From: Bradyrhizobium genosp. SA-3
GTDB lineage: Bacteria; Pseudomonadota; Alphaproteobacteria; Rhizobiales; Xanthobacteraceae
DNA: 64,000 bases
Direction: 5' to 3'
Assembly: GCF_004212635.1 (NCBI RefSeq)
Contig: NZ_PSRT01000015.1
Location: 21,589 to 85,588, forward strand
Position 1 is the stretch's first letter. Each line of letters starts with the position of its first letter. The position numbers and the translations under genes were made by a program. Under the pieces are notes generated by a model. That model was not told the origin of the DNA and searched no databases. It was given only the letters and a program-made list of their open reading frames with translations. Below are positions 7,878-18,141 of this stretch, piece after piece.

Positions 7878-9506
7878 ATGCTCGGTTTGATGCAAGATTG
7901 GCCCCTGCTCTGCCACCGGATCATCGAACACGCCGCCAGGATTCATGGCAAGCAGGAGGTGGTCACGCGCTCGGTCGAGGGGCCGATCCATCGCACCAAC
8001 TACGCCGAGATCCACCAGCGCGCGCTCAAGGTCTCGCAGATGCTGGAGCGCGACGGCATCAAGCTCGGCGACCGTGTCGCAACGATCGCCTGGAACACCT
8101 GGCGCCATCTCGAGGTGTGGTACGGCATCATGGGGATCGGCGCCATCTGCCATACCATCAATCCCCGCCTTTTCCCCGAGCAGATCGCCTGGATCATCAA
8201 CCATGCGCAGGACCGCATCGTGATGACCGACATCACCTTCGTTCCGATCCTGGAGAAGGTCGCCGACAAACTTCAGAGCGTGGAACGCTATGTCGTGCTC
8301 ACCGACAAGGCGCATATGCCGGAAACCACGCTGAAGAATGTGGTCGCCTACGAGGACTGGATTGCGCAGGCCGACGGCAAATTCAAATGGAAGGACTTTG
8401 ACGAGAACACGGCAGCCGCGATGTGCTACACGTCGGGCACGACGGGCGACCCGAAGGGTGTGCTGTACTCGCATCGCTCCAACGTGCTGCACGCGCTGAT
8501 GGCCAACAATGTCGACGCGCTCGGCACCAGCGCCTCCGAGACGATGCTGCCGGTGGTGCCGCTGTTCCACGCCAACAGCTGGGGCATCGCCTTCTCCGCG
8601 CCCTCGCAGGGCACCAAGCTGGTGATGCCCGGCGCCAAGCTCGACGGTGCCTCGGTTTACGAGCTGCTCTCGACCGAGAAGGTGACGCACACCGCGGGCG
8701 TACCGACGGTGTGGCTGATGCTGCTCCAGCACATGGCCGCCAACAATCTGAAGCTGCCCGATCTGAAGATGGTGATCTGCGGCGGCTCGGCGATGCCGCG
8801 CTCGATGATCAAGGCCTTCCTCGACATGGGCTCGAACGTCCGCCACGCCTGGGGGATGACCGAGATGAGCCCGATCGGCACCGTCGCGGCGCTGAAGCCG
8901 CCGTTCCAGAACGCGACCGGCGATGCCAGGCTCGACGTGCTCCAGATGCAGGGTTATGCCCCGTTCGCGGTTCAGATGAAGATCACCGACGATGCCGGCA
9001 AGGAGCTGCCCTGGGACGGCAAGACCTTCGGCCGCCTCAAGGTCGCCGGCCCAGCCGTCGCCAAGGCCTATTACCGGATCGATGCCAACATCCTCGACGA
9101 GGAAGGCTTCTTCGACACCGGCGACGTCTCGACCATCGACGAGGACGGCTACATGCGGATCACCGACCGCTCCAAGGACGTGATCAAGTCCGGCGGCGAG
9201 TGGATCTCCTCGATCGATCTCGAAAACCTCGCGGTCGGCCATCCGGCCGTGGCCGAAGCCGCCGTGATCGGCGTGTTCCACCCGAAATGGGATGAGCGGC
9301 CGCTCCTGATCGTGCAGCTCAAGCAGGGCCAGCAGGCCACGCGCGAGGACATCCTGAAGTTCATGGACGGCAAGATCGCAAAGTGGTGGATGCCCGACGA
9401 CGTCGCGTTCGTCGAGGGCATTCCGCACACCGCGACGGGCAAGATCCTGAAGACGGCGTTGCGCGACCAGTTCAAGGATTACCGCTTCCCGAACGCGGCG
9501 GCGTAA
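7878..9506 (+). CDS. AMP-forming acyl-CoA ligase (fatty acid or 3-methylthiopropionate type)
   Basis: 542 residues. Member of the ANL adenylating superfamily: P-loop-like YTSGTTGDPKGVLYSH, the A5 region HAWGMTEMSPIGT, A7 DEEGFFDTGDV, the A8 hinge ITDRSKDVIKSGGEWIS and the catalytic A10 lysine in TATGKILKTALRDQ. It activates a carboxylic acid to acyl-AMP then acyl-CoA. Close in look to medium/long-chain ligases often named 3-(methylthio)propionyl-CoA ligase (DmdB-like); the substrate cannot be settled here. The start ATG 7878 is chosen because GGAGGAAC precedes it; upstream in-frame codons lack a ribosome site. Confidence 0.9.
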   Translation: MLGLMQDWPLLCHRIIEHAARIHGKQEVVTRSVEGPIHRTNYAEIHQRALKVSQMLERDGIKLGDRVATIAWNTWRHLEVWYGIMGIGAICHTINPRLFPEQIAWIINHAQDRIVMTDITFVPILEKVADKLQSVERYVVLTDKAHMPETTLKNVVAYEDWIAQADGKFKWKDFDENTAAAMCYTSGTTGDPKGVLYSHRSNVLHALMANNVDALGTSASETMLPVVPLFHANSWGIAFSAPSQGTKLVMPGAKLDGASVYELLSTEKVTHTAGVPTVWLMLLQHMAANNLKLPDLKMVICGGSAMPRSMIKAFLDMGSNVRHAWGMTEMSPIGTVAALKPPFQNATGDARLDVLQMQGYAPFAVQMKITDDAGKELPWDGKTFGRLKVAGPAVAKAYYRIDANILDEEGFFDTGDVSTIDEDGYMRITDRSKDVIKSGGEWISSIDLENLAVGHPAVAEAAVIGVFHPKWDERPLLIVQLKQGQQATREDILKFMDGKIAKWWMPDDVAFVEGIPHTATGKILKTALRDQFKDYRFPNAAA

Positions 9507-9565
9507 GCCGCGGTGCCACCTCCCCTGGAGGGGGTGGGCGTTTGACGCATTGAAGCCTCCACGAC

Positions 9566-9649
9566 GTCATGGCCGGGCTTGTCCCGGCCATCCACGCCTT
9601 GCTCCGCTGCACGGAGAACGTGGATGCCCGGGACAAGCCCGGGCATGAC
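9566..9649. repeat. 84-bp REP-like palindrome
   Basis: Arms begin GTCATGGCCGGG and end CCCGGGCATGAC, with inner arms around GGCCATCCACG / CGTGGATGCCC. A second copy of the same length and near-identical arms lies at 20109-20192. No coding sense; the rest of 9507-9760 is also non-coding. Confidence 0.85.
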
Positions 9650-9760
9650 GGTCTGGGCGCACGCGGAGCCCTTGAATTTGCAGCCGGGCCGTGGTCTCAA
9701 CGGCGCATAGCCGCGCCAGATCGGCCGGCGCCGCCCGCAACACCCGGCAGAGCTCACCCG

Positions 9761-10618
9761 ATGGCCCGCAGGTTTTCCGCTCCCTATCAGTCGGAGCCCG
9801 TGTCCAGCCTCGCGAGCTGGGCGCGCAATCTGGCCGTCTTCGCGGTGGTGGCAGTGGTGGTCTCGATCATCATCGTCCGCTTCGACTTCCTGGAGATGAA
9901 ACCGGCGCTGATGGCCTTCTTCGGCGGGCTCGTGATCGCCGGCCTCTCGATCCTGTTCGGGCTCGCCGGCTTTGCCGCGATCTGGCAGAACGGCTCGCGC
10001 GGCATGGCGCGCATCCTGCTCGCGTTCCTGATCGATGCGCTGATCCTCGCCTATCCCGCCTATCTCGGCCTGCAATATCGTAAGCTGCCGGCGATCCACG
10101 ACATCACCACCAACCCGATCGACCCGCCGCGCTTCGACGCGCTGGCGCCCGTACGCACCGGCGATGGCACCAACACCGCGGTCTATACCGGCCTCTATTC
10201 GGCCGAGCAGCAGCGCCAGTTTTACCCCGACATCGAGCCGATCGAGCTGGAGATCCCGGCTGACCGCGCCTATGCGATCGCGCGCCAGCTCGTCAACAAG
10301 CGCAAATGGCTCGTCATCGACGAGCGTGCGCCGCAGCCGCCGCGCCGTATCGGTCGCATCGAGGCGGTCGCGCGCACGCCGATCATGGGGTTCCGCGAGG
10401 ACATCTCGATCCGGGTCGTGCCTGATGGCGATGATTCCCGCGTCGATGTCCGCTCCGCCTCGCGCTATTTCGAGAGCGACCTCGGCAGCAACGCTGCCCG
10501 CGTCAAAAAATTCATTGATGATCTCAACACCGCCGCCGATGCCGATGCGCTCAAGCCGGTGAAGAAGACGCCGGTCGCACCGCCGCCAAAGACGCCGGCG
10601 AAGACGGTGAAGAAGTAG
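9761..10618 (+). CDS. DUF1499-family membrane protein
   Basis: 285 residues from ATG 9761. The N-terminal half has three hydrophobic segments (about residues 23-45, 50-72, 85-105). The C-terminal domain (about 150-255) matches the DUF1499 pattern: PPRFDALAPV, FYPDIEPIELEIPADRAYAIARQLV, WLVID, IEAVARTPIMGFREDISIRV and SRVDVRSASRYFESDLGSNAARVKKFI. A Lys/Pro/Ala tail follows. Function of the family is unknown. The frame is open upstream into the palindromic repeat, but that part is repeat sequence rather than protein. Confidence 0.85.
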   Translation: MARRFSAPYQSEPVSSLASWARNLAVFAVVAVVVSIIIVRFDFLEMKPALMAFFGGLVIAGLSILFGLAGFAAIWQNGSRGMARILLAFLIDALILAYPAYLGLQYRKLPAIHDITTNPIDPPRFDALAPVRTGDGTNTAVYTGLYSAEQQRQFYPDIEPIELEIPADRAYAIARQLVNKRKWLVIDERAPQPPRRIGRIEAVARTPIMGFREDISIRVVPDGDDSRVDVRSASRYFESDLGSNAARVKKFIDDLNTAADADALKPVKKTPVAPPPKTPAKTVKK

Positions 10619-10623
10619 CGGCT

Positions 10624-10728
10624 GTCATTCCGGGGCGGTCCGCAGGACCGAACCCGGAATCCATCGGGCCGCAGCGTCGGTGGATGAATGGATTCCGGGT
10701 TCGATGCTGCGCATCGCCCCGGAACGAC
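10624..10728. repeat. Palindromic intergenic repeat
   Basis: Ends GTCATTCCGGGGC and GCCCCGGAACGAC are inverted, with inner arms CGAACCCGGAATCCAT / ATGGATTCCGGGTTCG. It sits between two convergent genes and could form a strong hairpin acting as a terminator. Confidence 0.8.
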
Positions 10729-10737
10729 AATGGAACA

Positions 10738-11661
10738 CTAGGCGCTCGCCATCCGATACGTTCCGCCGATCACGGGATCGCCATCCGTCGCGACCACGCC
10801 TCGCGCGACCAGGTCTTCCAGGTGCGCCAGCACGGAGTAGCCAGCGGCGGTCGTCAGCCTGGGATCAATCCCGATATAGATCGCACGCACCATGGTCGGG
10901 ATGTCGGCCTCGCCCTTGGCGAGGCGATGCAGGATCGAAGCCTCGCGCGCCTTGCGATGACGGATCAGGAAACGCACGAAGCGCTGGCCGTCCGGAATCT
11001 CGGGGCCATGGCCGGAGAAATACAGATCCTCCTCACGTGCGGCGAGACGGTTCAGCGACTCCATATAGTCGATCATCGAGCCGTCGGGCGGCGCCACGAT
11101 CGATGTCGACCAGCCCATGACGTGATCACCGACGAAGTTGAAGTTCCGCTCGGGCCAGGCAAAAGCGAGATGGTTTGCGGTGTGGCCGGGCGTCGCCACC
11201 GCCTCGAGCCGCCAACCGGCACTTTCGACGACGTCGCCATGGGCGATCCTGACATCGGGCGCGAAATCGCGATCGGCTCCGGATTCCGGATTGTGCTTCT
11301 CGCTCTCGAAGCGCGGGCGCGAGGCACGGTGCGGGCCTTCGGCATAAACAAGCGCCCCGGTCGCCCGCTTGATCCGCGCGGTGTTCGGCGAATGGTCGCG
11401 GTGGGTGTGGGTGACGAAGATATGGCTCACCGTTTCACCGCGCACGGCATCGAGCAGCGCTGCCGCATGCGCCGCATCGTCCGGGCCGGGGTCGATGATT
11501 GCGACATTGCCGGTGCCGACGATGTAGCTGACCGTGCCGGTGAAGGTGAACGGACTCGGATTGTTACAGAGCACGCGCCGCACGCCGGGGCGGACCTCCT
11601 CGACGATTCCGGGCTTCAGCGGAAAGTTGCGGTTGAACGGGACGTCGTCATTGTCGGACAT
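10738..11661 (-). CDS. MBL-fold metallo-hydrolase (LACTB2/glyoxalase II-like)
   Basis: 307 residues. The metal-binding motif THTHRDHS (HxHxDH) follows AIIDPGPDD, and further ligands appear in ATPGHTANHLAF, FVGDHVMGW and the C-terminal FSGHGPEI, giving the usual two-zinc metallo-beta-lactamase fold. The C-terminal winged-helix-like region (RHRKAREASILHRL...YSVLAHLEDLVARGVV) is typical of LACTB2-type hydrolases. Substrate unknown. ATG 11661 is chosen for the AGGAAG in front of it; the frame remains open upstream through a repeat. Confidence 0.88.
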   Translation of the reverse strand: MSDNDDVPFNRNFPLKPGIVEEVRPGVRRVLCNNPSPFTFTGTVSYIVGTGNVAIIDPGPDDAAHAAALLDAVRGETVSHIFVTHTHRDHSPNTARIKRATGALVYAEGPHRASRPRFESEKHNPESGADRDFAPDVRIAHGDVVESAGWRLEAVATPGHTANHLAFAWPERNFNFVGDHVMGWSTSIVAPPDGSMIDYMESLNRLAAREEDLYFSGHGPEIPDGQRFVRFLIRHRKAREASILHRLAKGEADIPTMVRAIYIGIDPRLTTAAGYSVLAHLEDLVARGVVATDGDPVIGGTYRMASA

Positions 11662-11692
11662 GGGACTTCCTGTACGTACCGCCACACTCTTC

Positions 11693-11802
11693 GTCATACC
11701 CCGCGGGTATCCAGTACGCCGCGGCGCCTGTGACGATGGCGAGGTCTCTCGGATACTGGATCGCCCGCCCCAGTGCGCATTGCGCACAAGGCGGGCAATG
11801 AC
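11693..11802. repeat. Imperfect palindromic intergenic repeat
   Basis: Bounded by GTCATACC and a closing GGCAATGAC, with inner complementary arms TATCCAGTA / TACTGGAT. Lies between two genes read leftward. Confidence 0.6.
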
Positions 11803-11838
11803 AGCTCAGCAAAACAACCGCCACGGAATGCGTGACGA

Positions 11839-13053
<1,215 letters not shown>

Positions 13054-13140
13054 GAAACGTCCTTTCGCGTCTGGTTCCGTCATAAATTGCCCGACAAATT
13101 AAAGCGCCGCGGCAACAAGTGCAATTGCATCCTGGTTTCG

Positions 13141-13226
13141 GTCATTCCGGGGCGAGGCGAAGCGTCGAACCCGAAATCTCCTCGCCTCTACGACATCGAG
13201 ATTCTTCAGCGTCATCCCGGAATGAC
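13141..13226. repeat. Palindromic intergenic repeat
   Basis: Begins GTCATTCCGGGGC and ends CATCCCGGAATGAC; same family of ends as the repeat at 10624-10728. It fills the gap between gcdH and ribB. Confidence 0.75.
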
Positions 13227-13234
13227 ACTGCGTG

Positions 13235-14311
13235 TCAGCTTTCGAGCTGCTCGTTGGCGACGATCTCGATGCCGAAGCCCGACAGGCCTTTGTAGTCGTG
13301 CACCGACGAGGTGAGGTGCCGGATCGAAGTGACGCCGAGATCGCGCAGGATCTGCGCGCCAACGCCGACCTCACGCCACTGGCGGTTGCGATCGGCTTCC
13401 GTGGACGTCTCGTCCGGCAGCGGCTCCACGGGCACACCGGCTGCGCCATCGCGCAGGTAGACCAGCACGCCACGGCCGGATTTCTTGAAATGCTCGAGCA
13501 CCGCTGCCATGCGCTTATGGCCGGTGAAGGCGTCCTTGACGATGTTCGGCTTGTGGAAGCGCGTCAGCACGTTCTTGCCGTCGCCAACGCCATTGTAGAC
13601 GAAGGCGACGTGGGCGATGGAATCGAACGGCGAGCGGTAGGCATAGCCCTGCAAGGGCCCGATCGGGCTCTCGGTGACGAAGGTCGAGACCCGCTCGATC
13701 AGCTTCTCGCGCGCCTGGCGGTAAGCGATCATGTCCGCGATGGTGACGTGCTTGAGCTTGTGCTCGGCGGCGAAGCGGGCGACTTGCTCGCCCTTCATCA
13801 CGCTGCCGTCGTCGTTCATGAGCTCGCTGATGACCCCGACTGGCGGCAGGCCAGAGAGCTTGCAGAGGTCGACCGCGGCCTCGGTATGGCCGGAGCGCAG
13901 CAGCACGCCGCCGTCCTTGGCAATCAGCGGGAAGATGTGGCCCGGGCGGGCGAAGTCGTTGGCGCCGACATTGGGATTGGACAGCGCCCGGCAGCACGAG
14001 GCACGCTCCTCGGCCGAGATGCCGGTGCCGCCGTCGGGCTTGTAGTCGATCGAGACCGTGAACGCCGTGGTGTGCGCGGAATCGTTGTGGGCGACCATCG
14101 GATCGAGCCGCAGGCGGCGCGCGTCCTCCGTGGTCACGGGCGCGCAGACGATGCCGGAGGTGTGGCGGATGATGAACGCCATCTTCTCGGCGGTGCAGAG
14201 CGAGGCAGCGACGATCAGATCGCCCTCGCCCTCGCGGTCCTCATCATCGGTGACGACGACAAGCTCGCCCCGGGCAAAGGCCTGCAAGACTTCCTGAATG
14301 CTATCGGGCAT
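13235..14311 (-). CDS. ribB: 3,4-dihydroxy-2-butanone-4-phosphate synthase with degenerate GTP cyclohydrolase II-like domain
   Basis: 358 residues. N-terminal domain (1-205) is a complete DHBP synthase: DDEDREGEGDLI active-site loop, HTSGIVCAP, HNDSAHTTAFTVSIDY, RPGHIFPLIAKDGGVLLRSGHTEAAVDL and GVISELMNDDGSV. It makes the four-carbon precursor of riboflavin from ribulose 5-phosphate. The C-terminal half (210-358) has the GTP cyclohydrolase II outline (SPIGPLQGYAY, GRGVLVYLRD, GAQILRDLGVTSIRHLT) but lacks the zinc-binding Cys cluster (CRVHSECLTGD-like). The second activity is therefore probably absent. Confidence 0.92.
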   Translation of the reverse strand: MPDSIQEVLQAFARGELVVVTDDEDREGEGDLIVAASLCTAEKMAFIIRHTSGIVCAPVTTEDARRLRLDPMVAHNDSAHTTAFTVSIDYKPDGGTGISAEERASCCRALSNPNVGANDFARPGHIFPLIAKDGGVLLRSGHTEAAVDLCKLSGLPPVGVISELMNDDGSVMKGEQVARFAAEHKLKHVTIADMIAYRQAREKLIERVSTFVTESPIGPLQGYAYRSPFDSIAHVAFVYNGVGDGKNVLTRFHKPNIVKDAFTGHKRMAAVLEHFKKSGRGVLVYLRDGAAGVPVEPLPDETSTEADRNRQWREVGVGAQILRDLGVTSIRHLTSSVHDYKGLSGFGIEIVANEQLES

Positions 14312-14486
14312 TTCCCAATCTCTATCGGTTATGGCCGGGAGGCTTAGCCGGACTTGAGCCGGGGCGCTAGTCTTCCCAGCGCAACCACTTATGCCGGACG
14401 GCAGGCCTGCCAGGTGGTTCAGGCTTGCACCGAAGATACCAAGGATATAGGCGCCGACCGCCGGAAAGGAAGGCGGCCGGGCGCGG

Positions 14487-16217
14487 TCAGGGCAGCACTT
14501 CGCGCCGCTCGCCGAGCCGCTGATCGAGCTCGGCGCGCTTGTCGGCCAGAAGGCCGGCCTGGGCGGCTTCGATCACCGTAAACAGCTCGTGGGCGTCGCT
14601 GAGCCGGGTCACGGTGACATAGCTGGCGCCGGCCTCGTAGAGCTCGCCGACATCGGCCAGGAGGTCGGCCGTCGCCACGATCAGGGCGGTGGGGTTGAGC
14701 GCGCGGACGTGGCGGACCAGCTTCTCGTTGGTGGCGCCCTTCAGCAGCGAATCCGGCACGCTGAGAATGATCATCTCGGACTTGCCGACGCCGGCATGGA
14801 GCAGCGTGTCGACATTGCTGATGTCGCCGTAGATCACGTGCAGGCCGCGCGAGAGCAGGGTCTTGTACACATTGGGGTTGAAATCGACCACCGTGATCTG
14901 CTCCAGCAGCACCGGGGCCTGCCGTTCGATCTCGGCCAAAAGCGCGCTCGCCGCACGGAAAAAGCCGAGGATGACGATGCGGCGGGCCTCGCCGTGGCCG
15001 CCCTCATGGGCCTCCTCGGCATATCCGCTGCCGTGATCGAGATCGCGCAGGCCGATCCGTTTCAGGGGGCCGATCATCCAGCGGGTGATCTCGTCACTGC
15101 GCGTCATCACGAAGGTCGACAGCACGGCCAGCACCACGAAGGCGAAGGAGGCCGCGTTCGCCGTCTCCGGCGCGATATGGTGGTCGGCGATGCCGGTCTG
15201 GATCACCACCAGCGAGAACTCGGAGATCTGGGCGAGGTTGAGGGCCGGCAGCAGGCTCGCGCGCAGGCCCTGTTTCATCAGGTAGAGCGGGATGAAGGTG
15301 GTGATGAGGCGGCTCACCACGGTAAACGCCGCGATCATCAAGGCGAGCCCGATCACGGAGAGGCCGGGCACGGGAATGGTCATGCCGAGCGCGACGAAGA
15401 ACAGCGTGATGAAGAAGTCGCGGAGCGTGGTGACCTTGGCGGTGACGTCGAGCGCATAAGGAAAGGTCGAGAGCGAGACGCCGGCGATCAGCGCGCCCAT
15501 CTCGCGCGACAGCGACAGCCGCTCCGCGGTCTCGGCGACGAGGAAGCACCAGGCGAGCGCGCCGAGCAGGATCAGCTCAGGGCGGCGTGCGATCTGGTGG
15601 AACAGGCGGGGCAGCACGTAGCGGCTGACCAGGAGCGCGGCGGCGACCAGCACCGCGACGCGGCCGATCGAGAGCAGGATGACGCTGACTTGCAGATTGG
15701 CCAGGCTCGGCTGCACCGCCAGGAACAGGATGGCGAAGATATCCTGGAGCACCAGCACGCCGAGGGTGATGCGGCCCGGCAGCGTGTCGAGTTCGCGCTT
15801 CTCGTAGAGCACCTTGACGATGATGACGGTGCTCGACAACGCGCAGGCGACGCAGAGATAGACCGCATCGAAATGCCCGCCGCCGAGCGACAGGCCGATG
15901 CCGACAAAGAACAGGACCCCGAGCAGGCAGCCCCCGAGCAGCTGGCCGCCCGCCGCGAACAGGATCACCTTTCCCGCCCGCACGATCTTCTTCAGGTCGA
16001 TCTCCAGCCCGATCATGAACAGCATGAAGATCAAGCCGAGCTCGGAGATGACGCTGATCGATTCCTGCGATTTGACCCAGCCGGCGCCGAATGGACCTAT
16101 GCAGAAGCCGGCGATAAGGTAGGCCAGGATCAAGGGTTGCCTGGAGAAATGGGCGAGCAGGCCCAGCATCCAGGCAAACAGGATACAGAGAGTGATGTCG
16201 CGAATGAGCTCGTGCAT
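14487..16217 (-). CDS. Kef-type cation:proton antiporter with RCK domain
   Basis: 576 residues from ATG 16217. The N-terminal about 385 residues form a CPA2 antiporter with about 12-13 hydrophobic segments (LILAYLIAGFCIGPFGAGW, GLIFMLFMIGLEIDLKKI). A C-terminal TrkA-N/RCK domain (about 415-545) includes RRIVILGFF and VVDFNP. The glycine motif is GFFRAAS instead of the usual GxGxxG, which may be normal for this RosB-like group. Likely exchanges K+ or Na+ for H+ across the inner membrane. Divergent from the DUF3124 gene, 67 bp apart. Confidence 0.88.
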   Translation of the reverse strand: MHELIRDITLCILFAWMLGLLAHFSRQPLILAYLIAGFCIGPFGAGWVKSQESISVISELGLIFMLFMIGLEIDLKKIVRAGKVILFAAGGQLLGGCLLGVLFFVGIGLSLGGGHFDAVYLCVACALSSTVIIVKVLYEKRELDTLPGRITLGVLVLQDIFAILFLAVQPSLANLQVSVILLSIGRVAVLVAAALLVSRYVLPRLFHQIARRPELILLGALAWCFLVAETAERLSLSREMGALIAGVSLSTFPYALDVTAKVTTLRDFFITLFFVALGMTIPVPGLSVIGLALMIAAFTVVSRLITTFIPLYLMKQGLRASLLPALNLAQISEFSLVVIQTGIADHHIAPETANAASFAFVVLAVLSTFVMTRSDEITRWMIGPLKRIGLRDLDHGSGYAEEAHEGGHGEARRIVILGFFRAASALLAEIERQAPVLLEQITVVDFNPNVYKTLLSRGLHVIYGDISNVDTLLHAGVGKSEMIILSVPDSLLKGATNEKLVRHVRALNPTALIVATADLLADVGELYEAGASYVTVTRLSDAHELFTVIEAAQAGLLADKRAELDQRLGERREVLP

Positions 16218-16284
16218 GCCAAATTGGTCCGTTTTGCCGCACCCTAGAGACGGGTTGCGGTGCGGCAAGCGAGCAATTCGTCAC

Positions 16285-16812
16285 ATGCGGAAGGGGCTCT
16301 TCGCAGCAATGCTGCTATGCCCTCTCGCCTACGCCGCGCCCGCCGCCGCGCAATCCAAGGTCAGTATCGAACAAAACTTTGCTGATTCGCTAACCGCGAT
16401 GCCGAAGGAAGAACTTGCCGTCTCCGGCGGGTTCTACGTGCCCGCCTATTCCAGCGTCGCGATGAGCCAGGGTAAGCTGCGTGTCGACTTCTCGGTGACG
16501 CTGAGCGTGCACAACGCCTCCGAGACCCAGCCGCTGGTGGTCAAACGCATCGCCTATTTCGACACCGCGGGCAAGCAGGTCGAGAGCTATCTGAAGGCGC
16601 CGGTCGCCTTGAGGCCGCTCGCCACCGTGTCGATCTTCATTCCGACCGACGACGTCCGCGGCGGGACCGGAGCCAATTTTCTCGTCGACTGGGCCGCAAC
16701 GAGCGAGATCGCCGAGCCCGTGGTCGAGGCCCTGATGGTTGGCGGCGTCGCCAATGCGCATTACGCTTTCATCAGCCAGGGACGTCCGACCCGGACGGCC
16801 AGCAGGAAGTAA
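16285..16812 (+). CDS. Exported DUF3124-type protein
   Basis: 175 residues. Signal peptide MRKGLFAAMLLCPLAYAAPAAAQ, then a single beta-rich domain with GGFYVPAYSSVAMSQGKLRVDFSVTLSVHN, YFDTAGKQVESYL and SIFIPTDDVRGGTGANFLVDWAA, recalled as DUF3124. Periplasmic, unknown function. The start at 16285 puts the signal peptide at the N-terminus; the open frame further upstream overlaps the antiporter. Confidence 0.75.
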   Translation: MRKGLFAAMLLCPLAYAAPAAAQSKVSIEQNFADSLTAMPKEELAVSGGFYVPAYSSVAMSQGKLRVDFSVTLSVHNASETQPLVVKRIAYFDTAGKQVESYLKAPVALRPLATVSIFIPTDDVRGGTGANFLVDWAATSEIAEPVVEALMVGGVANAHYAFISQGRPTRTASRK

Positions 16813-16863
16813 GACAGGCCGGTGCAACGCCGGCCACCAACAAGAACAAGACGAGGAACGCCC

Positions 16864-18096
16864 ATGACCTCCAGCTTCGATTTCGCGCCCCTGTTTCCCG
16901 CAGGGCTGCCGGCCCCCTCTGCGCGCTGGACGGGCCTTGCCAAATACAGCTTCGTCGGCGGCAACAACGATTCCGAGCAGGTGCCGCTCGAGGACCTGAT
17001 CGAGGCGACGAACCTGGCGCTGCAACGCGAGGGCCGCTCGCTTGCCACTTACGGGCTGGCGCACGGTCCCCAGGGTTACCTGCCCTTGCGCGAATTCCTG
17101 GTGACAAAGCTCAAGCGCGATGCCGGCATCACCTGCACGGTCGACGATCTCCTGATCGTCTCGGGCTCGCTCCAGGCGATCGATCTCGTCAACGCTACGC
17201 TGCTGGCGCGCGGTGACACCGTGATCTTCGAGCAGGAGAGCTATCAGGGCTCGCTGACGCGCCTAGCGCGGCTCGGCGTCAACGTGGTGGGCATCCCCCT
17301 CGACAAGGACGGCATGCGCATGGACGCGCTGGCCTCGACGCTAGCCGGCCTGAAGAGCCGCGGCATCCGGCCGAAATACATCTACACCATCCCGACAGTG
17401 CAGAACCCGACCGGCAGCATCATGCCGGAGAGCCGGCGCGTCGAGCTGCTGCGGCTATCGGCGGAATACGGCGTGCCGATCTTCGAGGACGATTGCTATG
17501 CCGACCTCATCTGGTCGGGACAGCGGCCGCCTGCGATCCATGCGATGAGCCGAAACGGCGGCGTGATCCATATCGGCTCGTTCTCGAAATCGATCGCGCC
17601 GGCGCTGCGCGTCGGCTTCGTCGTCGCGCCCTGGGATGTGATGTCGCGGATGCTGGCCCTGAAGACGGATGCCGGCTCAGGCGCGTTGGAGCAGATGGTG
17701 CTCGCCACCTATTGCAAGCCGCATTTTTCGACTCACGTCCCGGCCCTGACGAAGGCGCTGCGCACCAAGCTCGATACCCTGATGGAAGCCCTCAACGAGC
17801 AGTTCGGGACGGCGGCCGAGTTCGAGGAGCCCAAGGGCGGCATCTTCCTGTGGGTAAAGCTGCCCGACCAGGTCGATACGCTCAAGCTCTATCAGGCCGC
17901 GCTTGCCGCCGGTGTCTCGATCAATCCGGGGCCGGAATGGTCGACCAACAAGAATCATTCCAGCTCACGGCTGAGGCTGTGCTTTGCGAGCCCGACTCAT
18001 CAGCAGATCCGCGAGGGGATCGCCGTGCTGGCCGAGGTCTGCCGCAAGGAATTTGGCGTGCCGGCCCGCAGCGCCAATGTGGAGAAGAGGGCCTAA
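16864..18096 (+). CDS. PLP-dependent aminotransferase, fold type I (2-aminoadipate/MocR-like class)
   Basis: 410 residues without a fused GntR domain. Features include the substrate/cofactor loop YGLAHGPQGYLPLREFL, SGSLQAIDLVNATLL, the Asn in TIPTVQNPTGSIM, the Asp in IFEDDCYADLIWSG, and the Schiff-base Lys in HIGSFSKSIAPALRVGFV, plus the C-terminal Arg in SSSRLRLCFASPT. The family includes 2-aminoadipate and aromatic aminotransferases. Which amino acid is used cannot be read. GAGGAA precedes the ATG at 16864. It is followed by an opposing small XRE regulator. Confidence 0.9.
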   Translation: MTSSFDFAPLFPAGLPAPSARWTGLAKYSFVGGNNDSEQVPLEDLIEATNLALQREGRSLATYGLAHGPQGYLPLREFLVTKLKRDAGITCTVDDLLIVSGSLQAIDLVNATLLARGDTVIFEQESYQGSLTRLARLGVNVVGIPLDKDGMRMDALASTLAGLKSRGIRPKYIYTIPTVQNPTGSIMPESRRVELLRLSAEYGVPIFEDDCYADLIWSGQRPPAIHAMSRNGGVIHIGSFSKSIAPALRVGFVVAPWDVMSRMLALKTDAGSGALEQMVLATYCKPHFSTHVPALTKALRTKLDTLMEALNEQFGTAAEFEEPKGGIFLWVKLPDQVDTLKLYQAALAAGVSINPGPEWSTNKNHSSSRLRLCFASPTHQQIREGIAVLAEVCRKEFGVPARSANVEKRA

Positions 18097-18141
18097 GGTT
18101 CGCCTCAGGCCACCACCTCAGGCCAGCTCCAGACCAGCTTC

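Noticed and set aside
9569..9760. N-terminal extension of the DUF1499 gene
   Set aside because: The extra 64 codons are the REP-like palindrome; membrane protein pattern starts at 9761.
14312..14486. Possible FMN riboswitch before ribB
   Set aside because: A TATCTTCGGTGC stretch recalls the start of an RFN element, but the ACCGGCGGT, AGTCCGGATG and other conserved blocks are absent.
14589..16247. 552-codon plus-strand frame opposite the antiporter
   Set aside because: Composition is Asp/Gln/Arg/His noise; the minus strand encodes a clear membrane antiporter.
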